Positions 25,265 to 34,046 of a stretch of DNA of 64,000 nt are shown in pieces. The notes under the pieces are model-generated. The model was not told the origin of the DNA, searched no databases, and saw only the letters and a program-made list of their open reading frames with translations. The DNA lies in the NCBI GenBank assembly GCA_964251665.1, contig CAXUKO010000007.1:62001-126000 (forward strand), given 5' to 3'. The DNA comes from JBBQLG01 sp964251665 (lineage in GTDB: Bacteria; Bacteroidota; Bacteroidia; Cytophagales; Spirosomataceae). The position numbers and the translations under genes are program-made. Position 1 is the stretch's first letter; each line of letters begins with the position of its first letter.

Positions 25265-25308
25265 CACCGGGGCAGCAGAGAATTTTATCCTTCGCTGTTG
25301 CCCCGGTG
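25265..25308. terminator. 14-bp hairpin after acyl-CoA reductase
   Basis: CACCGGGGCAGCAG (25265-25278) pairs with CTGTTGCCCCGGTG (25295-25308) with one G-U, loop 16 nt. No T tract, so terminator strength is uncertain. Confidence 0.5.
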
Positions 25309-25370
25309 CTGCCTCTGTTGGCGCTGTGTTTATCTTTTGTTAGCTTACACCTGAAAACCAACGTTTGGCC

Positions 25371-25937
25371 ATGATCAGCACCGAACAGCGCATCTATACC
25401 GCAGACGAATACCTCGAACTGGAGAAACAGTCGGAAGAAAAGCACGAGTATGTAGATGGAATCCTACTTGAAATGCCGGGAGAATCGAAACGAGCAAACA
25501 AAATTGCGGGCAACCTGTACGTCGCCCTGCGTACTGCGCTGACAGGCCAGGCTTTTGAAGCCTATAGTCACGATGTTAAACTGCGCACTGAAGCGGGTCG
25601 AAAGTATCGGTATCCCGACCTGATGGTTGTGCCTATCAGCGACCAGGACGATGTGTACGTAGTGCATCAGGCAGTGTTGACGATTGAGGTCACGTCACCC
25701 AGTTCAGTGGAGACGGACTCCCACACGAAACTGCTCGAGTACTCGGCGATGCCATCCATGCAGTGCTACCTGATTGTTGCCCAGACGGAAACCCTGATCG
25801 AAGTTTATCAGCGGAGTCAGGCAGGTAGCCCGAAATGGGAGTACACCTGGTACAACCAGCTAACCGACACGTTTGAGATCACCTCGCTCGGCATTAGTCT
25901 TGCCCTTACCGACGTATACGCAGGAATTGCCTTCTGA
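25371..25937 (+). CDS. Uma2-family (DUF820) PD-(D/E)XK nuclease-like protein
   Basis: 188 aa from ATG 25371; a TTG six bases upstream is possible. YTADEYLELEKQSEEKHEYVDGIL is the family start; then YRYPDLMVVP (Asp of the PD motif) and LTIEVTSPSS (E-x-K-like strand, with V-T-S in place of Lys). ETDSHTKLLEYSAMPSMQCYLIV completes the core. The fold is restriction-endonuclease-like; function is unproven and family members are numerous in cyanobacteria and Bacteroidota. Single gene. Confidence 0.9.
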   Translation: MISTEQRIYTADEYLELEKQSEEKHEYVDGILLEMPGESKRANKIAGNLYVALRTALTGQAFEAYSHDVKLRTEAGRKYRYPDLMVVPISDQDDVYVVHQAVLTIEVTSPSSVETDSHTKLLEYSAMPSMQCYLIVAQTETLIEVYQRSQAGSPKWEYTWYNQLTDTFEITSLGISLALTDVYAGIAF

Positions 25938-26016
25938 ATGTATGCCGGAGCATGGTTGCTGTACGGTAAATCCCGGTGTAACCCGGTAGTTCCTCTGTGC
26001 ATCTCCGTGTTATCCC

Positions 26017-26907
26017 CTATTTTCCAAATGCCCAGGTCAGGAAATCGGGCATGACCCCGCGCCAGGTATCCGGGTTATGCTGCCCTCCTTTCACCTCCAC
26101 ATACCGAATATCGCGATTCCAGCGGTAGCCTTTTCGTTCGAGTTCAGCAATCAGGTCGAGCGTGTCATCGATGGAGTCGATGATTCCATCGTGATCCCGG
26201 TCGTCGGTTTCATCGTCGGTACCGGTTTCAAACCAGAAGGTAAGGTTCGGCGCGCGTTTTCCCTTACGAACCAGACTGTGCATAATGCGGTCGACTTCGT
26301 CGGAATAGCCTTTGTCCAGCCCTTTGCTGCGCCACCAGAAGGAACCCGAAAAGACGCCCGCCCGGCTGAATACCTGCGGATGACTCCAGACAATATCAAA
26401 CGCGGATAATCCGCCCAGCGAAAAACCGGCGAAGACCGACTGCGTCGGGTCGTTCGTAACCCGGAAGTGTTTCTGAATATACGGGAGCAGTTCGGTCAGC
26501 ACAAAGTCGGTGTAGGCAGCGGCTTTGCTGCCCCGGTTCATGTAGTCGGCACGGGCCGCCGTTCCATACTCCTGAATGCGGTCGCCCGCGTGAATGGCAA
26601 CCAGCACAAACGGCCGCACCCGTTGCTGCCGGATCAGCGAATCCATAATAGAACGCAGTTGCAACCGGGGTAAATCCTGCCCGTCGTTGAGGTACAGCAC
26701 CGGGTAGGGTGCATCGGCTTCGCAATAATCGAGGGGCAGCAGCACATCGAGCCGAACGGTACGTTTGAGGGGCACCGACACTAACGAATCATCACGAATA
26801 ACTGTAATGCCCGCCGACCCAGACGGCCCGGCTGAAGCAGGCAACCAATGGGCCATACACCAAATTAAGCAGAGTAAACAACGTTTCACAGTCCGCAAAA
26901 TAGCCAA
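26017..26907 (-). CDS. Secreted esterase (esterase D/IroE-like) with EF-hand-like loop
   Basis: 296 aa with a hydrophobic signal segment (about 8-26). Alpha/beta-hydrolase pattern: YPVLYLNDGQDLPRL, FVLVAIHAGDRIQEYG, SVFAGFSLGGLSAF with the nucleophile Ser in GFSLGG, FWFETGTDDETDD, GGQHNPDTWRG with the catalytic His. A Ca-binding-like loop DRDHDGIIDSIDD lies between the Ser and His. Substrate could be an acyl ester or a siderophore-type ester. Its 5' end lies 94 bp from the divergent esterase at 27002. Confidence 0.85.
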   Translation of the reverse strand: MAILRTVKRCLLCLIWCMAHWLPASAGPSGSAGITVIRDDSLVSVPLKRTVRLDVLLPLDYCEADAPYPVLYLNDGQDLPRLQLRSIMDSLIRQQRVRPFVLVAIHAGDRIQEYGTAARADYMNRGSKAAAYTDFVLTELLPYIQKHFRVTNDPTQSVFAGFSLGGLSAFDIVWSHPQVFSRAGVFSGSFWWRSKGLDKGYSDEVDRIMHSLVRKGKRAPNLTFWFETGTDDETDDRDHDGIIDSIDDTLDLIAELERKGYRWNRDIRYVEVKGGQHNPDTWRGVMPDFLTWAFGK

Positions 26908-27001
26908 TTTTTCGGGTTCGCCCGATTTCTACCCCTGCGTTTTTCTTTTTTCACTACTTTTCCCGGAGCAACGCATAGACAACCGTCAAACCAACCTGAT
27001 T

Positions 27002-27706
27002 TTGAAAGAAGATTATCGAAAATGGTATTCCCGCCACCTCGGCCGCGATATTGAAATGCTCGTTTACGGGCACTGGGGCTACCCGATTCTGCTGTTCCCG
27101 ACGTCGATGGGCCGGTATTACGAAGCCAAAGACTTTAAGCTCATTGAAGCCGCACGGGGCCATATCGAGGCCGGAAAGGTAAAAATCTATTGCATCGACA
27201 GCATCGACAAGGACAGCTGGTACGCCCGGCATTTACCCCCCGGCACCCGCATTTATAACCACACGCTCTACGACCGGATGGTGAACGATGAACTGGTGCC
27301 GCAATTACAACGGGAGTGCGGTGTTCATAAAATCGGGGTTGCCGGCTGTAGTTTTGGTGGCTATCAGGCGCTGAATTTTGCGTTCCGGCATCCCGACAAA
27401 GTGGCGCATCTCTGGACAATGGGGGCCGCTTTCGACATCCGGCGGTTCATGCACGGCTACTACGACGACAACGTTTTCTACAACAACCCGCCGGATTATA
27501 TGCCCAATGCCCACAACGATAATTTTTATCAGATGGACATTGTGCTGGGTACGTCGGCCTATGATTTCTGTCGGCCCGACAGCGAACGGATGGCTCATAT
27601 TTTAGGCCAGAAAAACATACCGCACTGGCTGGATGTAAAGCCCTGGGGTGAACACGACTGGCCCGTCTGGCGCGATCAGTTTCCGCAGTACCTGAATCGA
27701 ATTTAG
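27002..27706 (+). CDS. Esterase-family alpha/beta hydrolase
   Basis: 234 aa from TTG 27002 (reads LKEDYRKWYSRHLGRDIEML); no ATG lies near the domain start, and the open frame upstream overlaps the divergent gene. Visible: VYGHWGYPILLFPTSMGRYYEAKDF, IYCIDSIDKDSWY, VAGCSFGGYQALNFAFRHPD with nucleophile Ser in GCSFGG, and WGEHDWPVWRDQFPQYL with the catalytic His. No signal peptide, so cytosolic. A compact family common in Bacteroidota, substrate unknown. Confidence 0.83.
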   Translation: MKEDYRKWYSRHLGRDIEMLVYGHWGYPILLFPTSMGRYYEAKDFKLIEAARGHIEAGKVKIYCIDSIDKDSWYARHLPPGTRIYNHTLYDRMVNDELVPQLQRECGVHKIGVAGCSFGGYQALNFAFRHPDKVAHLWTMGAAFDIRRFMHGYYDDNVFYNNPPDYMPNAHNDNFYQMDIVLGTSAYDFCRPDSERMAHILGQKNIPHWLDVKPWGEHDWPVWRDQFPQYLNRI

Positions 27707-27717
27707 TCATCTAAGCC

Positions 27718-27753
27718 GTCCACGGCTGTTTTTAGTCAGTTCCAGCCGTGGAC
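27718..27753. other. 11-bp hairpin between esterase and DinB genes
   Basis: GTCCACGGCTG (27718-27728) and CAGCCGTGGAC (27743-27753) pair across 14 nt containing T5. It covers the upstream GTG of the DinB frame, which supports the ATG at 27772 as the DinB start. Confidence 0.5.
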
Positions 27754-27771
27754 AGCTGGGCGACTCTACCT

Positions 27772-28269
27772 ATGTGGCCCGAAAAACAATATGCCGAACC
27801 CGGCCTGACTTTGGCGAACGCATTAACCCGATTAGACCAGCATATCGGGCAACTTCCGGCTCATTTATCCCTGCTGACGCCGAATGAATTACAGGCGCAT
27901 CCGCCCGGTAAGTGGTCTAAACAGCAGATTGTCGGTCATTTAGTCGACTCGGCGCTGAACAACCTCAGACGGTTCACCGAAGCCCAGTTTTCGCCCCTGC
28001 CGTACCAAATTCAGTCCTACGCGCAGGACGACCTGGTCCGGGTTAATCAGTACGGACAGATGCCGCTGACTGAATTGCTGGCGTTATGGCAGGCACTGAA
28101 CCGACAGATTTTGCGGGTAGCCAGAGCGATACCGGATGAGACGCTGACCAACTCAATCAGCTTTCCCGACAGCGAACGGATTGAGACACTGTCGTGGCTG
28201 GTCGAGGATTATGTGGCGCATCTGGAACACCACCTGCGGCAGGTAGGCGCTGCCGGTACAGGCTATTAA
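27772..28269 (+). CDS. DinB-family protein
   Basis: 165 aa from ATG 27772 (a GTG at 27748 would add 8 residues but lies in a hairpin). PPGKWSKQQIVGHLVDSALNN has the first metal-ligand His; VEDYVAHLEHHLRQV has the second pair. The four-helix DinB fold commonly serves as a metal-dependent thiol S-transferase (e.g. bacillithiol or mycothiol), but no partner gene indicates a substrate here. Confidence 0.85.
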   Translation: MWPEKQYAEPGLTLANALTRLDQHIGQLPAHLSLLTPNELQAHPPGKWSKQQIVGHLVDSALNNLRRFTEAQFSPLPYQIQSYAQDDLVRVNQYGQMPLTELLALWQALNRQILRVARAIPDETLTNSISFPDSERIETLSWLVEDYVAHLEHHLRQVGAAGTGY

Positions 28270-28320
28270 TCCATTGTCAGTCCGGTTGCAGTACACTTTT
28301 CCACCTATCACCAGCTATTC

Positions 28321-28812
28321 ATGGGACGTATTGAACAGAAGGCAGCCGACTTACAGCAGGCCCGGCAACAGGTTGAAACGAACCGGGCGCAGTGGACAAC
28401 TGTGCTTAAACCGTTACTGATTGAGCAGTTAACGGCGGTCAAGAACGCGTTTCCGTTGGGTTGGTCGCTGTCGCACGGCGATTCGGCCTGGACCAATATC
28501 GACCATGTATCACTCAGTTTCGACAATACTAACTCCGGCATTGTCGAAATTAAAACGGGACAACCTGTTGTAAGACAGGGCGGTGGATTGTTTTTTGGGC
28601 AGCTCGCGAACGGCAAAATTGTTGTACTGATCGTTTACCCGGCCATTGGCGACTTTGCCAAAGCCAGTACGCCCAAGCAACTCGGCCCTTTTGACCCCGC
28701 TGAAATCGACGCAGATTTTGTGGAAGAGATGCTGGTTGAGTTTCTGGATGAGATGATAAAGTGGGAACAGAACGGCGAGCCGGACGAACCGCACATTGGC
28801 TTCCGAAGCTAA
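28321..28812 (+). CDS. Conserved hypothetical soluble protein
   Basis: 163 aa. N-terminal coiled-coil-like helix (MGRIEQKAADLQQARQQVET), a central beta-rich part (WSLSHGDSAWTNIDHVSLSF, GGGLFFGQLANGKIVVLIVYP) and a helical acidic end. No signal peptide, membrane segment or known motif. The frame, composition and spacing (51 bp after DinB) support a real gene; function unknown. Confidence 0.68.
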   Translation: MGRIEQKAADLQQARQQVETNRAQWTTVLKPLLIEQLTAVKNAFPLGWSLSHGDSAWTNIDHVSLSFDNTNSGIVEIKTGQPVVRQGGGLFFGQLANGKIVVLIVYPAIGDFAKASTPKQLGPFDPAEIDADFVEEMLVEFLDEMIKWEQNGEPDEPHIGFRS

Positions 28813-28838
28813 GCAGACACGACCCTGCCTACAGCCGT

Positions 28839-30443
28839 TTAAGGCGTAAGCAGGCGTTGGCGTAAATCACTGATAACCTGACGGGTAGCGTCAATCCGGC
28901 TTTTGAGTCCCCGTTTATAGTACCAGGCACGATATTCAGGTTCGTCCCGGTGAGTTTCGAGTTCCTGCTCCAGTTCGGTGAGATACTGCTCACTTTGGGT
29001 TAAATACGTACCCACCGTCTGCGGATTATGGAAACCTCCCCCATCGACAGTGATGTACACCGGCGTGGTATGGGCCGCCTGTGTGGAATCTCCATAACAC
29101 CGGGCGGCAATCCACTGCCCCTGCTTAAGGGAGTCCAGCGTTAGCTTAATGGATAAATGGCTGGCTGACTGTCCCGACTCCTGATGGGTAACCCGGCCCA
29201 CAACCCGGCCATGTGCTACCAATTCGAGTGCCTGCAGGGGCACCTGTTTGGGGTGACCATACGCATGAGCCACAAGGGTTACTTTGTCTCCTTTGGTCAA
29301 CGCAAGCCTGTCGCCCGGCAGGGCATCATTGACCTTCAATTCCAGGATTGGGCCACTGGTGACGAATGTATGGCCAGCCGCCACACTGGCCTGCCAGGCC
29401 GCCGGACTTAATAACTCCTTGATATAGGCATAAAACCGGGCGTTCCCGATCTGCGCCGAGTGCTCGGGCGAGCCATGATCGTGGTCCTGCCCGCACCAAG
29501 GAAAGTCCGACCCTGCTGTCGCCGTCAGGGGAAAGCCCAGTTCAAGCAGGTGATAATAATATTGAGTCCGCAGGGGATTCGGAGAAACGCAGTACTGAAG
29601 AATTTCGAGCATGTCCACTTTACCCCGCAGACCATCCAGCGTCAACCCCCGATATCCGTGAAAAGACTCGGCCTGATGGGCATAGCCGGTGAGTCCCCCG
29701 CGCCGATGAATGGCATCGAAGACCTGGTCATAATAGTAGTATGTCTCCCGGTTGCGCACCGCAGCGGTAGCACCATACCCCAGCGCATGGCCCAGTTCGG
29801 GAGTTCGGGGGTCTTCCTGACCGGGAACAAGCAAATAGTTTCCCTGCTGGCAGGCACCTTTCGGGCCAAAAGCATACTGCGGATAATAGGTTTCCCAAAA
29901 ATCACCCATGCGCAACAGGACACCCACGTTAACGTCCTCGGCCTGTAGCCACGTCAGCAGTGGCTTATTCTCCCCAGGCGAACGCCGGATATGAATATGA
30001 CCGTCGGCCGAATACCAGTGCCGGGTAGCCATGTTTATCCAGCGTTTCAGGTGATAGGTACGCTGCAACCGCTGTCCCGGTCTAACGTGCAATTGATGGG
30101 TCTGGCTGAGGTACTCATTGCCTTTGGAGAGGACCAGTTGGTAAGTACCTGGGGATAGCGTAAGATTAAATGCCCCTGACACATAAAAGGCACTGTCGGG
30201 CTGAAAGGCATAGCCGTCGGCATGGTCCCACAGCCCGTAGGACACGGCAACGGCCTGATCGGGACAAACAGGCAGGGGTTTACCCGCCCGGGTCAGCCGG
30301 ACACGAACCGGCGTTAGCTGACCCGTAGCGGCCTCGCGCACCTGAATACGCAGCTGCGCGGTCGGCTGGGCGTAAACGCCTGCTCCCAGCAGTAGGGTAA
30401 ACAGCACAGCAGGGTACAGGTATAGTAGTATGGGGTGGGGCAT
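28839..30443 (-). CDS. Secreted PHP-type metallohydrolase (CehA/McbA family)
   Basis: 534 aa from ATG 30441-30443, with a signal peptide ending near Ala25-Gln26. Residues 30-135 form a beta-sandwich-like region (LRIQVREAATGQLTPVRVRL). The PHP metal-binding domain follows: HWYSADGHIHI (His149, His151), GYAHQAESFHG, VDMLEILQY and TATAGSDFPWCGQDHDHG. The C-terminal 50 residues are helical. CehA/McbA enzymes hydrolyse esters or carbamates; here the substrate is unknown and the location periplasmic or extracellular. Confidence 0.83.
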   Translation of the reverse strand: MPHPILLYLYPAVLFTLLLGAGVYAQPTAQLRIQVREAATGQLTPVRVRLTRAGKPLPVCPDQAVAVSYGLWDHADGYAFQPDSAFYVSGAFNLTLSPGTYQLVLSKGNEYLSQTHQLHVRPGQRLQRTYHLKRWINMATRHWYSADGHIHIRRSPGENKPLLTWLQAEDVNVGVLLRMGDFWETYYPQYAFGPKGACQQGNYLLVPGQEDPRTPELGHALGYGATAAVRNRETYYYYDQVFDAIHRRGGLTGYAHQAESFHGYRGLTLDGLRGKVDMLEILQYCVSPNPLRTQYYYHLLELGFPLTATAGSDFPWCGQDHDHGSPEHSAQIGNARFYAYIKELLSPAAWQASVAAGHTFVTSGPILELKVNDALPGDRLALTKGDKVTLVAHAYGHPKQVPLQALELVAHGRVVGRVTHQESGQSASHLSIKLTLDSLKQGQWIAARCYGDSTQAAHTTPVYITVDGGGFHNPQTVGTYLTQSEQYLTELEQELETHRDEPEYRAWYYKRGLKSRIDATRQVISDLRQRLLTP

Positions 30444-30684
30444 GCACACGGAGTTTTTAAAAAAAACTAACAAATTGGAGACAGACCGGCAAATTGCTGC
30501 ACAAACCGTGCATTGACGTTCGTCGTTCGGAATGGGTTAGCGACACCGTTGCCGATGACTCAGCACACCCGACTTTTTTGTTTGCCATTGATTCCACATC
30601 TTTACCCGCCAGCAACAAAAGATCCGTCTTCTGTCGGGCAATAGTTAACCCTTTCATGTATAATCAGCACTCAACCGATCTATT

Positions 30685-31785
30685 ATGAGTAAACTCACCA
30701 AAATTGGCATCTTATTCGGGCAGGAGAACACCTTCCCACAGGCGTTTATCGACCGCGTTAACGAGAAGCAGAGCGAATTTAAAGCCGAAGCCGTGGCCAT
30801 CGGTATGGTTAGTCAGGGCGAACCAACCGACTATGCCGTTATCATCGACCGGATCTCGCAGGACGTTCCCTTTTATAAAGCCTACCTCAAAAACGCGGCC
30901 CTGACCGGTACAGCGGTGATTAATAACCCGTTCTGGTGGAGCGCCGATGAAAAGTTTTTCAATAACTGTCTGGCCGTGCAACTCGGCGTACCGGTGCCCA
31001 AAACCGTGCTCCTCCCCTCCCACGACCGGCCCGACGATACCACCGAAAAATCGTTCCGCAACCTGAACTGGATGAACTGGGATGAGATTTTTGCCCATAT
31101 CGGTTTCCCGGCTTACATGAAACCCCACTCGGGCGGGGGCTGGAAAAGCGTTTATAAACTCCACGATGGGCACGATTTCTTCAAGAAATTTAAGGAGACG
31201 AATCAACTGGTGATGATGCTACAGGAAGAAATCGTATTCGACGATTACTTTCGTTGCTACTGCATCGGCGGCAAAGACGTCCTGATGATGCCCTACGAGC
31301 CGCGCAATCCGCACCACCTGCGCTACGCCACCGAGCCAAAAACCACCGGACCGGCGGGCGAAAAGCTGATGGCAACCATGAAAGATTACGTCCTGAAACT
31401 GAACCACGCGCTGGGCTACGATTTCAACACGGTCGAGTTCGCCATTCGTGACGGGATTCCCTACGCCATCGACTTTTGCAATCCCGCTCCCGACGCCGAC
31501 GTACACTCGGTCGGTCAGGCCAATTTCGACTGGGTGGTCGAGGCCGCAGCCAACATGGCCATTGAGCGCGCCCGTGCCAACCGCCCCGGGGCCGATAACC
31601 TGACCTGGGGTACCTTTGTACGGGATTCGGCCATGGCTCCGACACCAGGCGTTAAGCCGCCTAAACCGGGTGATGAACCGAAGCCGGAGAAAAAGAAAAA
31701 AGACGAGAAGCCAAAGGGTGAGAAAGACGAAAAGCCCGGCAAGGCCAAGCCCGAAAAAGACAAAAAAGCGAAGAAGGATAAGTAA
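30685..31785 (+). CDS. ATP-grasp protein with lysine-rich C-terminal tail
   Basis: 366 aa. MSKLTKIGILFGQENTFP begins an ATP-grasp fold: VPVPKTVLLPS, IGFPAYMKPHSGGGWKSVYK (nucleotide-binding Lys and Gly-rich loop), MMLQEEIVFDDYFRCYCIGG, YDFNTVEFAIRDGIPYAIDFCNPAPDAD (Mg-binding acidic residues). After about residue 325 comes a tail of about 40 residues made almost only of Lys, Pro, Glu, Gly and Asp. Ligase with unknown substrate, cytosolic. The tail is likely disordered and may bind nucleic acid or an acidic surface. Confidence 0.82.
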   Translation: MSKLTKIGILFGQENTFPQAFIDRVNEKQSEFKAEAVAIGMVSQGEPTDYAVIIDRISQDVPFYKAYLKNAALTGTAVINNPFWWSADEKFFNNCLAVQLGVPVPKTVLLPSHDRPDDTTEKSFRNLNWMNWDEIFAHIGFPAYMKPHSGGGWKSVYKLHDGHDFFKKFKETNQLVMMLQEEIVFDDYFRCYCIGGKDVLMMPYEPRNPHHLRYATEPKTTGPAGEKLMATMKDYVLKLNHALGYDFNTVEFAIRDGIPYAIDFCNPAPDADVHSVGQANFDWVVEAAANMAIERARANRPGADNLTWGTFVRDSAMAPTPGVKPPKPGDEPKPEKKKKDEKPKGEKDEKPGKAKPEKDKKAKKDK

Positions 31786-31787
31786 GT

Positions 31788-31824
31788 AAAACGGGGACGG
31801 ACCATCAAGTCCGTTCCCGTTTTT
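31788..31824. terminator. Bidirectional 15-bp hairpin terminator
   Basis: AAAACGGGGACGGAC (31788-31802) pairs with GTCCGTTCCCGTTTT (31809-31823) with one G-U; T5 at the end. Between the converging ATP-grasp and SDR genes. Confidence 0.85.
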
Positions 31825-31839
31825 GGGCAACCCGGCTGC

Positions 31840-32577
31840 TTACAGTCGATCCAGTCGCCCGCCATCCACCCGTACTTCTGCGCCCTGCACAAAAGCCGCA
31901 TCGTCCGATGCCAGGTACGCAATGGCAGCGGCAATGTCTTCGGGTTTCCCCACATCGGCCCGGTCGATCTTTTCCACCCCGGACTTTACGTTCGGGTTAT
32001 CCCAGAGCATCGGCGTATCAATAGCACCCGGTAAAACGGCATTAATCCGCAGCCCTTTCGGCTTGCCTTCCAGTGCCGACGACCGCGTGAGCGACAGCAC
32101 GGCCGCTTTAGCCGCAGCGTAAGGCGCAACCAACGGACTCGTTTCGATGGCGTGAATACTGGAGACGTTGACGATGCTGCCGCCGGGTTTCATGTGCAGA
32201 AACCCCTGCTTGGTGAAGTAGAACGTACCCAGCAAATCCACGTTCAGAATACGCATCCAGTCGTCGCCGGTCAGTTGCTCCAGCGGCTTAAACTGCATCA
32301 GACCGGCGTTGTTGACAATTACGTCCAGCCGCCCGAATTTTTCCAGGGTGCCGTTTACGGTCGCTTCCACCTGCGCTTCAACGGCCACGTTACAAACGCT
32401 ACCCCACACGTCGGGCGCACCGGCCGCTTTCACGTCGGGCAGGGCTTTGTTGAGGTTATCCTGATTTAAATCGGCCAGCACGACCCGTGCCCCTTCCGAG
32501 GCCAGCCGCCTGGCTACGGCAAGACCGATGCCACTGGCTCCACCGGTGACGATGGCTACTTTATCCTGAAATCGCAT
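31840..32577 (-). CDS. Short-chain dehydrogenase/reductase
   Basis: 245 aa, classical SDR. TGGASGIG cofactor loop (about 11-18) with a downstream Asp (LADLNQ) favouring NAD(H); NNAG; catalytic Ser in NVSSIHAIE; YAAAK (Tyr-x-x-x-Lys); and the C-terminal GAEVRVDGGRLD. Five bases after the GH1 stop, so it is in the same transcript. Possible role: oxidising or reducing a sugar released by the GH1 enzyme (inference only). Confidence 0.9.
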   Translation of the reverse strand: MRFQDKVAIVTGGASGIGLAVARRLASEGARVVLADLNQDNLNKALPDVKAAGAPDVWGSVCNVAVEAQVEATVNGTLEKFGRLDVIVNNAGLMQFKPLEQLTGDDWMRILNVDLLGTFYFTKQGFLHMKPGGSIVNVSSIHAIETSPLVAPYAAAKAAVLSLTRSSALEGKPKGLRINAVLPGAIDTPMLWDNPNVKSGVEKIDRADVGKPEDIAAAIAYLASDDAAFVQGAEVRVDGGRLDRL

Positions 32578-32582
32578 AGTAG

Positions 32583-33899
32583 TTAGGCGTTTGATGGATT
32601 GGTTTGAGATGAACGGCGGTCGGCATGTTGCCGGGCCATTTTAGCATCGTTCTGTTTTTTATGCGCCCAGGGTTCGTCGCTTTCGCTGGGCATGACAATG
32701 GGCACCTGCAAGCAGACGCTATGCGCGGGGAGTACCTGCTGCCAGTCCTGAATGAGCTGCTTGTAGGCCGTACCTACCGGCCGGATCTTACGATTCAGGT
32801 CGTACAGCCCCAGCGGATTCACGTTGCCGTTGTTTTCCCGCAGGGCCGAATCCCAATCGACCTGATCGGTGAGCGAATACCAGGTAAATCCAACAATGGG
32901 TACGCCATCGTTACGGACGCGGAGCACGTTGGCCCATTCTTTCCAGAGCCAGTTTACGGCTTCGTCGCCGTTGGGTCCCTGCCACAGATTGGTTTCGGTA
33001 TGCATCACCGGCAGACGGTACCGGTCGTGGTATTGCGTAGTAATAACGTGATAGCCAAACACTTCGCCCGACGCCCGGGTACTCCCGTCGGCCGATACGC
33101 GATGCTCATTGGTCTGGTAATAGTCATTGCCCATAATGCAGTACTGCTTCAGGTTATGACTGAGAAAGAAATGGTATTCGTCGCGGGTCAGGCCGTTGTC
33201 CATCAGGTATTCGTACATCTCCGAATCGACACGAAGTCCGTAGTTAAGGTCCAGCGACAGAAAGCGTTTGGCGTTGAGCAGTTCAGCGGACCGGATAGCA
33301 GCCGGATTTTCGGCATGAAAATATTCCGACGATTCGCTCTGGATGAAAATAGCATCGGGCCGCACCTCCAGAATGGCATTCATGGCCAGTACATTGGCTT
33401 TCACGATGTATTTCAGGGCCGTCACAAACGCCTGATCGCTGCTCAGTTGCTCGTTCCACCAGCCGTACAGGGCCGAAAACTCGGCACAGATGTACATTTC
33501 ATTCACGGGCGTGTAGAGCTGTACCCAGGGAAAGCGTTCAGCAAAGGCGTGGGCATATTGACCGAAAAGGGCCGGAAAATCGGGGTTCTGAAAGTTACCG
33601 ATCCAGTCGGGTACGCCGAAGTGGCACAGATCCACAATAGGTACAATATCCCGTCGGCGCAGTTCGCGAAAGGTTTCGTCGGCGAATGACCAATCATACT
33701 TACCCGGTCCCAGAAACGTCGTATGAATCGGCGGGCCGTAGCGCAGAAAGCGAATACCCAGCTCCTCAACCAGATCAAAATCAGTACGCCAGTGTTGATA
33801 ATGACCGCATTTGGCCAGCTCATCCTGCCGGACTTTACCGTTCTGAATCGTGGGGTTACTGTTTTCAATGCCGGTGGCAAACAAAAATTGAGGAGTCAT
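32583..33899 (-). CDS. GH1-like family glycoside hydrolase
   Basis: 438 aa from ATG 33897-33899 (MTPQFLFATGIENSNP). Clan GH-A barrel: FLRYGPPIHTTFLGPGKYDW, DLCHFGVPDWIG, acid/base Glu134 in TPVNEM (NEP is usual in GH1), nucleophile Glu302 in MHTETN (TENG-like). No signal peptide, so probably cytosolic. Retaining beta-glycosidase predicted. The C-terminal 50 residues are charged and of low complexity. Co-transcribed with the SDR gene. Confidence 0.83.
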   Translation of the reverse strand: MTPQFLFATGIENSNPTIQNGKVRQDELAKCGHYQHWRTDFDLVEELGIRFLRYGPPIHTTFLGPGKYDWSFADETFRELRRRDIVPIVDLCHFGVPDWIGNFQNPDFPALFGQYAHAFAERFPWVQLYTPVNEMYICAEFSALYGWWNEQLSSDQAFVTALKYIVKANVLAMNAILEVRPDAIFIQSESSEYFHAENPAAIRSAELLNAKRFLSLDLNYGLRVDSEMYEYLMDNGLTRDEYHFFLSHNLKQYCIMGNDYYQTNEHRVSADGSTRASGEVFGYHVITTQYHDRYRLPVMHTETNLWQGPNGDEAVNWLWKEWANVLRVRNDGVPIVGFTWYSLTDQVDWDSALRENNGNVNPLGLYDLNRKIRPVGTAYKQLIQDWQQVLPAHSVCLQVPIVMPSESDEPWAHKKQNDAKMARQHADRRSSQTNPSNA

Positions 33900-34046
33900 C
33901 TCTGGGATTGCTAAAAGCGTATAACCGCCCCACCGTATGAGTGTTCGATAATGTGAGTTGCTGGCATGGTAAATCAGCAGCACGGGAGATTGCACCATCC
34001 GCCAAAAACGCCCACCTTTGGGTTACGTACCGACTAACTACGCACC

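Noticed and set aside
25371..25937. Uma2 nuclease as sign of a mobile element
   Set aside because: No terminal repeats, transposase, integrase or composition shift nearby; Uma2 genes are common as single chromosomal genes.
32625..33689. 354-codon plus-strand frame over the GH1-like gene
   Set aside because: Antisense shadow of a gene with clear catalytic motifs; no domain pattern of its own.
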